This document shows, one piece after another, positions 58,771-64,000 of a stretch of DNA of 64,000 nt (the stretch's first letter is position 1; each line of letters begins with the position of its first letter). The translations under genes were made by a program, and so were the position numbers. The notes under the pieces were generated by a model that searched no databases, was not told where the DNA came from, and saw only the letters and a list, made by a program, of their open reading frames with translations. This stretch comes from an uncultured Phascolarctobacterium sp. (lineage in GTDB: Bacteria > Bacillota > Negativicutes > Acidaminococcales > Acidaminococcaceae): NCBI RefSeq assembly GCF_900753045.1, contig NZ_CAADXO010000061.1, forward strand, positions 3,494 to 67,493, read 5' to 3'.

Positions 58771-60156
58771 ATGAATAGAAATAAATTAACAAAACGTTTC
58801 TTGCTTTTATCTGCAGCGCTGACCATGGCACTGGGCCAAAGTGCTTTTGCCGGCGAAACTGTAGCCCTGAATCTGGACGATGCTATGCTGCGTGCGTTCC
58901 AGACCAACCCGACTGTAAGCATTGCTCAATACGAGCTTGACAGTGCACGTGCCAGCTACAACGCTGCGCGCCAGAGCCGCGGCATCAGCATCAGTGCTAA
59001 CCATACTACTCAACGCGGCGGTTATGATGATGCTCAGCAAGCTGCTCCCGGCATTTGGACCAAGGGTATCGGCAACAATCATGCCAACAGCCTAAGTGCT
59101 TCTTTGCCGATTTTTACCGGCGGTAAATTAAGCGGTACTATTAAACAGGCAAAGGCTAACTATCAATACAATGAGGTTGGCGTACAGCGTACCTATAACG
59201 AAATGCGCTCTACCGTTACCGACGGTTATTTTAATATGCTGCAGGCAGATAATATCCAGAAGCTCAGTGCGGAATCCGTTACCCGTCTGGAGGACCATTT
59301 GAAAAATGTTCAGGCACAGTATGACGTTGGCGTGGTAGCCAAGGTTGACGTGCTGCGCTCTCAGGTTGAGCTGGCCAATGCTAAGCAGACACTGATTCAG
59401 GCAGAAAATTCCTATCAGGTTGCCGAAGCAAACATGAACAAAATCGTCGGCCTCCCGATGGATACAACCTTGAAGCTTGATAACCTGCTTGTTTATAATG
59501 CCTATGATAAAAACATGGATGATTGCCTTGCTTATGCGGCTGAGCACCGTCCGGAGCTGATGCAGGCTAAATATGGCGTGGATGCTGCCAAGGGCGCTTT
59601 GATGGTTGCCCGCAGCGGTCATATGCCGCAGGTTGCTGCCAGCGCTACTCAGCAATGGAGTGACAGCAACTGGCCCGGCGATGATAACGGCAAATGGGGT
59701 GTCGGCGTAAATGTCAGCATGAACGTTTTTGATACCGGTGTAACTCTGTCCAAGATTCACGGTGCCGAGGCTGATTTGAAAAAGGCTGAGGAAACCTATC
59801 GCGATACCGTGGATGCTGTAAATCTGGACGTTCGCAGCAATTATCTGGGACTGCGCGAAGCTGAAAAACGTATCAGCACCACTAAGCTGGCTGTAGAGCA
59901 GGCTGATGAGGATTACCGTATCGCTCAGCTGCGTTACATGTCCGGCGTTGGCACCAACACTGATGTGCTTGATGCTCAGGTTGCGCTGACTCAGGCTAAG
60001 ACCAACTATACTAAGGCTTTGTATGATTACAATACCTCCAAGACCGCACTGGAAACCTCTATCGGCGTGCCGATGAGCAATCCTGCGACTGCTGTAAAAG
60101 CACAGGCTGCCAAAACTGCGGAAGCTGTTAAAGCAACCGAAGAAGCTGCCAAATAA
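58771..60156 (+). CDS. tolC: TolC-family outer-membrane efflux protein
   Basis: A 461-residue outer-membrane channel. Signal peptide 1-28 (ALTMALGQSAFA-GE). Two outer-membrane-efflux repeats (about 35-235 and 240-430) rich in Ala/Gln heptads, with ISANHTTQRGGYDD and ISTTKLAVEQADEDYRIAQ as typical parts. Ala/Lys-rich C-terminal tail. It exports drugs, toxins or envelope material with inner-membrane pumps. ATG 58771 follows GGAGGT; an in-frame ATG at 58756 overlaps that site. Regulated by its own promoter/operator, and followed by a terminator. Confidence 0.93.
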   Translation: MNRNKLTKRFLLLSAALTMALGQSAFAGETVALNLDDAMLRAFQTNPTVSIAQYELDSARASYNAARQSRGISISANHTTQRGGYDDAQQAAPGIWTKGIGNNHANSLSASLPIFTGGKLSGTIKQAKANYQYNEVGVQRTYNEMRSTVTDGYFNMLQADNIQKLSAESVTRLEDHLKNVQAQYDVGVVAKVDVLRSQVELANAKQTLIQAENSYQVAEANMNKIVGLPMDTTLKLDNLLVYNAYDKNMDDCLAYAAEHRPELMQAKYGVDAAKGALMVARSGHMPQVAASATQQWSDSNWPGDDNGKWGVGVNVSMNVFDTGVTLSKIHGAEADLKKAEETYRDTVDAVNLDVRSNYLGLREAEKRISTTKLAVEQADEDYRIAQLRYMSGVGTNTDVLDAQVALTQAKTNYTKALYDYNTSKTALETSIGVPMSNPATAVKAQAAKTAEAVKATEEAAK

Positions 60157-60189
60157 TTAAGGCTCAATTTAATATTTGATGATACAACT

Positions 60190-60225
60190 AAGCTGGTGAG
60201 GCATAAGCTTCACCGGCTTTTTTAT
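60190..60225 (+). terminator. Terminator of tolC
   Basis: AGCTGGTGAGGC-ATAA-GCTTCACCGGCT with T7 tail. Confidence 0.8.
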
Positions 60226-60384
60226 ATATTTTTTGCCGGGATTTCAGCGGATAAAAGAATTTTCTTCTCAATAAGAGGATGTTTTCTGCTGATGTCGAAT
60301 AAATAAAAGTCGAGGTATATAAAAAAACAGTCTTGTCATATTTTTGTCATAGAATTTTGTTAAACTATTGAATGGTGAAGTGTC

Positions 60385-63300
60385 ATGAAAAAATATCTAC
60401 AATTTGTTGGAGCGTTAATCATACTGCTTGCGGCAGGCTATATTTTTTTAGTTCATACTGTGATGCCTAAGTACATTAAGCAGGCGATACCGCAAATGCA
60501 GCAGCTGGCAGCGGAATACATCAACGGCAGTGTTTCCATCGGCGGCCTGAAATGGGAAGGCGGCCTGACGGCCGAGCTGACGGACGTTGTCGTAAAGGAT
60601 GCCAAGGGCGAGAAGGTGGCGGAGCTGCCACGCACTGTGCTTACGCTGCGCCCCTGGCTGGCAATGCAGAAGCCTGAGCGCGCGCTGAGCAGGATTGATG
60701 TTATGCGCCCCAAGGTTTATCTCACAATGAATGACAAAAATAAATGGAATATGCAGAATCTGCTGAAGCCGTCTGATTCCGAGGAAACGCCTTTTTACGG
60801 TACGCTGGCGGTGGACAAGGGCGAGCTGTTGGTAACTATGCCGCAGGGCAAGTGGCAGTTTGGCGTGGAAGGCAATATCAACGGCGGTGCCAATCCTGAT
60901 TTTGCTGTGGATTTGGCTGTGACAAGCGGTGCCGATAAGCTGAAGCTGGCCGGCACGATGACGACTAAGGGCGAGGGCCGCATGAAGCTGACCGGCGACA
61001 AGCTGGCGCTGGCATCCTATGCTGCTTTGGCTAAGCAGTACGGTAATGTTGATGAACTGCAGGGCGGCTTAGGCAAGCTCGCACTGATTTATGTGAATAA
61101 GAACGGCAAGCAGCGCTTTAGCGGTGAAGTGAAGCTGGCGGCGCTCAGCGGTAAGCTGAGCCTGGCAGGCGAGCAGCACAGCCTGCAGCTGGATGGCCTG
61201 GTACGTGCGGACGAAAACCTTATCAGTGTCAGCAGTCTTGACGCTTTGGTTGACGGGCAGAAGCTGCACCTGGAGGGTGAAGCGGATTTGCGCAACACGG
61301 ACTCCCCCTCCGGTTTTGGCGTGCTGAGCAGTGATGCTTTGGCCTATAAAGGCTATAAGGCAGAAAAGCTGCGTGTGCCGTTTGATGTATCTAAGGACGT
61401 TGTGCAGCTGCATGATGTGAGCGTGCAATATGGCGGCGGCACTGTTAGCGCAAACGGTACGTATGACCTTAAGGAGCAGGTGCTGACTGCGGACGCACAG
61501 CTGCAGCAGGTTACGCAGAGTTTGCCCGGCAAACAGCAGGAGCAGGTGCATATTAACGGCAAGCTGGCGGTTTTGGCCAAGCTTGCGCAGGATAAGCTTA
61601 CGCTGCATGCTGCTGCCGATACAATGGATATCAGCTGGCGCAGCCTGAAGCTTAACCGTCTGGCTTTTGACGGCAGCTATAACAGCAAGGGCTTAGTTAT
61701 TGACGACCTCAGCTTTTTTGCCGACGGTGGCGGTACCTTGGCTGCTAAGGGACGTGTGGCCAAGGATGGCGCTTTGGCTGTTCATGGACGTATGGCAGAT
61801 TTCCCGATAGATCCTGTGCTGGCCGCAGCCGGTCAGGACGGACGCGGACTTTGCTCTACCGGCTTTGATGTCGGCGGCACGCTGGATGCTCCGGAGTTTT
61901 CCGGTATGGTACAGCTGACGCAGGCTGAATTTATGTCGCAGAAGCTTAACGAAGCACATGGCCTTATCAGCATGAAGGATAATATCCTGGGCTTTAAGGA
62001 TTTTACCGCGCATATGGATCAGGGACAGCATATAGTTAACGGCACAATTAATCTGCAGGGTGCAGAGCCTGTGGCGGACCTTACGCTGACAACGAAGAAC
62101 GTGCGTATTGAGCCGCTGATGGTGCTTGTGGGTAAGCCTGATATAGTTACCGGTAATCTTGATAATACTATGCAGATAAAGGGCAGCCTCAGCCATCCTT
62201 ATATTCATGGCGAGGTGCATGCTGCCGACGGCAGTGCCGCCAAGCAGCTGTTTAATAATATCAGCGGTCATTATGCTTATGAGGATGGCCTGCTGAGATT
62301 GCAGGATTTTGTAGTTAATGCGTTTTACGGCAGCCTGACCTTGGATGGTACAATGACAGCCGACCGCAGACTGAACTTTGTTATGGATGCCAAGAATGTT
62401 GATCTGGAGCATTTGCCGATTAGTGATGATACGGTTGATTTAGGCGGCAAGGTCAACGCTAAGGGACATTTGAGCGGTACGCTCACAGCCCCCTTCTTTG
62501 ACGGCGAAGTCAGCAGTGAAAAGATAACTGTCAATGGTGAAGCTTTGACGGAGCTGGAAGGAACGCTTGCCAGCAATGGACGTGATAAGAATAAGCTGAA
62601 TGCTTCCTTTAAGCAGCCTTATCGTGACGACCCTGTCAATTACGGCTTATACAGTGCAGATCTTAATCTTAACCTTGTACAGCATTATATTGAGGGCAAG
62701 GTGGAAAATATTTGGGGTGATATCGGCGGCCTGCTGCGCATGGCGCGTTTGGATTATGATATCAACGGCCTGATGCAGGGACAGCTGCTGTTCAGCTACA
62801 AAGGCCACGGTGAAGGCGTCAAGATTACAGCTGCAGCCGATAATGTAAAAATTCATGATCTTAATTATGCCCACATGCGTTTTGAAGGACGCATTGATAA
62901 TGGCGGCGTACTGCATTTTGACAATGTCAGACTGCAGGAACAGGACGGCGTAAGCGATAGAGGAATTATCGCTGTCGGCGGTTCGATTGATATTAAGCAG
63001 AAGCTGCTGGATGTAGAGGTTGCCGCAGTAAAGGCTAATCCGGCGATTGTAACTGCAGTCATGAAGGACCCGCCGGAAATTAAAGGCGAAACGGATATGC
63101 TGGTACAGGTACATGGCAGCTTTGATAATCCTCAGGGAACAGCTTCGCTGGAAATTGCCAACGGTTCTGTTGCCGGCGTAAGTGTGGACGAGCTTACCGC
63201 AATGCTGGCGCTGGCCGACGACAACATTAAGCTGCAGCAGCTGATTGCCACGAAGGATGCTTACGGCGTCAGTGCGGCAGGTGATATTCCGCTTGATTTG

Positions 63301-64000
63301 TTCCGTGATAAGAATCAGCGTCATAACCCTGATGCGCAGATGAATATTGTTATGGATCTGGATAAGGCACGTTTGGGAATCCTGCCGGCGCTTACCAAAA
63401 TGGTTGAATGGGGCGTAGGCGATACGCAGGGCAAAATCCGTCTGGCCGGTACGCTGGAGGAGCCGCTGCTTTTCGGTTCTGTTAAAATAGCCGGCGGCAG
63501 TGTTAAGGCTAAGTATATCAACACAGTCTTTGATGATATTAATCTGGATGTGTTGTTTAACGGCAATACTGTACAGCTGAAGAATCTTTCTGCTAAATTA
63601 GGCAAGGGCACGCTCAGTGCCGAAGGCAGCTATGCACTGCATACCGATGCTGATACAGCCTACAGTCTGCATATCAAGGCAGATAAGGCGCAGCTGGCCT
63701 CCAAGATTTTCACCGGTACGATTACGAGTGATGTAACCTTGCAGCCGGAGCAATATCCGGATATGAAAAACCGTAAGGGCAACGGTGAGCCGCCTATGGC
63801 GTTCCGCCCGCGGCTTGCCGGCAGTTTGCGTCTGGATGATGTTCTTATTAATATGCCGACAGTTCCCGAGCTGAGCGAGGGGGACAGCAATATCGGCCTG
63901 GATATGAAGCTTGTGCTGGGGCCGAAGGTACATCTGTACAACAGCTATCTGTATGATATCTGGCTGAAGGGCGGCATTGATATCAAGGGCAGCACGCTCT
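60385..64000 (+). CDS. TamB/DUF490-like envelope protein, 3' end outside window
   Basis: Open for 1205 codons to the window edge. One N-terminal membrane anchor (MKKYLQFVGALIILLAAGYI), then an AsmA-like start (ISIGGLKWEGGL-type: SVSIGGLKWEGGLTAELTDV), then repeated short beta segments (about 20-25 residues, pattern like VHAADGSAAKQLFNN and GNIDLxG) that make the taco-shaped lipid groove of TamB/YhdP-type bridge proteins. The C-terminal DUF490 domain would lie outside. TamB in diderms moves phospholipids and helps outer-membrane protein assembly. Its closeness to mlaEFD and tolC matches Negativicute envelope loci. Confidence 0.88.
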   Translation, partial: MKKYLQFVGALIILLAAGYIFLVHTVMPKYIKQAIPQMQQLAAEYINGSVSIGGLKWEGGLTAELTDVVVKDAKGEKVAELPRTVLTLRPWLAMQKPERALSRIDVMRPKVYLTMNDKNKWNMQNLLKPSDSEETPFYGTLAVDKGELLVTMPQGKWQFGVEGNINGGANPDFAVDLAVTSGADKLKLAGTMTTKGEGRMKLTGDKLALASYAALAKQYGNVDELQGGLGKLALIYVNKNGKQRFSGEVKLAALSGKLSLAGEQHSLQLDGLVRADENLISVSSLDALVDGQKLHLEGEADLRNTDSPSGFGVLSSDALAYKGYKAEKLRVPFDVSKDVVQLHDVSVQYGGGTVSANGTYDLKEQVLTADAQLQQVTQSLPGKQQEQVHINGKLAVLAKLAQDKLTLHAAADTMDISWRSLKLNRLAFDGSYNSKGLVIDDLSFFADGGGTLAAKGRVAKDGALAVHGRMADFPIDPVLAAAGQDGRGLCSTGFDVGGTLDAPEFSGMVQLTQAEFMSQKLNEAHGLISMKDNILGFKDFTAHMDQGQHIVNGTINLQGAEPVADLTLTTKNVRIEPLMVLVGKPDIVTGNLDNTMQIKGSLSHPYIHGEVHAADGSAAKQLFNNISGHYAYEDGLLRLQDFVVNAFYGSLTLDGTMTADRRLNFVMDAKNVDLEHLPISDDTVDLGGKVNAKGHLSGTLTAPFFDGEVSSEKITVNGEALTELEGTLASNGRDKNKLNASFKQPYRDDPVNYGLYSADLNLNLVQHYIEGKVENIWGDIGGLLRMARLDYDINGLMQGQLLFSYKGHGEGVKITAAADNVKIHDLNYAHMRFEGRIDNGGVLHFDNVRLQEQDGVSDRGIIAVGGSIDIKQKLLDVEVAAVKANPAIVTAVMKDPPEIKGETDMLVQVHGSFDNPQGTASLEIANGSVAGVSVDELTAMLALADDNIKLQQLIATKDAYGVSAAGDIPLDLFRDKNQRHNPDAQMNIVMDLDKARLGILPALTKMVEWGVGDTQGKIRLAGTLEEPLLFGSVKIAGGSVKAKYINTVFDDINLDVLFNGNTVQLKNLSAKLGKGTLSAEGSYALHTDADTAYSLHIKADKAQLASKIFTGTITSDVTLQPEQYPDMKNRKGNGEPPMAFRPRLAGSLRLDDVLINMPTVPELSEGDSNIGLDMKLVLGPKVHLYNSYLYDIWLKGGIDIKGSTL

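Noticed and set aside
60385..64000. Broken gene at the right edge
   Set aside because: The frame stays open and protein-like through the last codon; it is cut by the window, not by mutation.
1..64000. tRNA or rRNA genes
   Set aside because: No T-loop (GGTTCGAATC-like) or rRNA core sequence was recognised in any gap on either strand.

Overview
The window looks like chromosome from a diderm Firmicute (Negativicutes), most likely of the Acidaminococcaceae (Phascolarctobacterium or Acidaminococcus relatives). The genus is an inference. Two signals point this way. Outer-membrane genes (MlaEFD, TolC, a TamB-like protein, a beta-barrel protein ending in Phe) show a double membrane. The core gene order is typically Firmicute: ispE-purR-glmU-prs-pth, murA next to mreB/mbl, and a single-chain pyruvate carboxylase. 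I saw no rRNA, tRNA, CRISPR array, prophage or transposase.

Layout. 1-2.7 kb: Na+/proline symporter (cut by the window edge) and a DUF401 membrane protein. 2.9-5.0 kb: a two-gene Septu-like defence module (PtuA ATPase, PtuB HNH nuclease). 5.1-8.4 kb: nucleotide-sugar genes (phosphohexomutase, galU, galE). 8.5-15.7 kb: an orphan protein, pyruvate carboxylase and FtsH. 15.8-16.1 kb: an apparently independent small RNA. 16.3-17.5 kb: MFS efflux pump. 17.7-21.2 kb: a six-gene type II secretion/type IV pilus-like cluster. 21.3-28.7 kb (minus strand): the ispE-gntR-NTP transferase-purR-glmU-prs-deacetylase-pth run, interrupted by a tandem 110-bp repeat. 28.9-33.5 kb: YitT, a Y-family polymerase with a small partner, a secreted Ntn-hydrolase and an outer-membrane protein. 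34.0-36.2 kb: wecA and wecB. 36.3-43.2 kb: the F-type ATP synthase operon. 43.3-47.6 kb: MarR and an esterase, an M18 aminopeptidase, and a frame interrupted by TGA. 47.8-52.6 kb: murA, mreB/mbl and wall enzymes. 53.7-64.0 kb: envelope trafficking genes (S55 peptidase, mlaEFD, tolC, tamB-like).

The most unusual item is the ATP synthase. There is no separate delta-subunit gene. A segment matching only the C-terminal domain of delta is fused in frame to the N-terminus of alpha, and no delta N-terminal domain is encoded between b and alpha. This implies a different peripheral-stalk attachment and possibly three delta-CTD copies per enzyme. Other leads are: a candidate small RNA with two anti-Shine-Dalgarno motifs; a shared CTGACT-N4-AGTCAG operator at the ftsH/pyc and tolC promoters, suggesting an envelope-stress regulon; MlaD with a C-terminal beta-barrel that could bridge the envelope; three dyad sites at exact 32-bp spacing upstream of a small gene and murA; and several palindromic operators sitting inside promoters.

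All homology statements come from reading motifs by eye. No database search was run.
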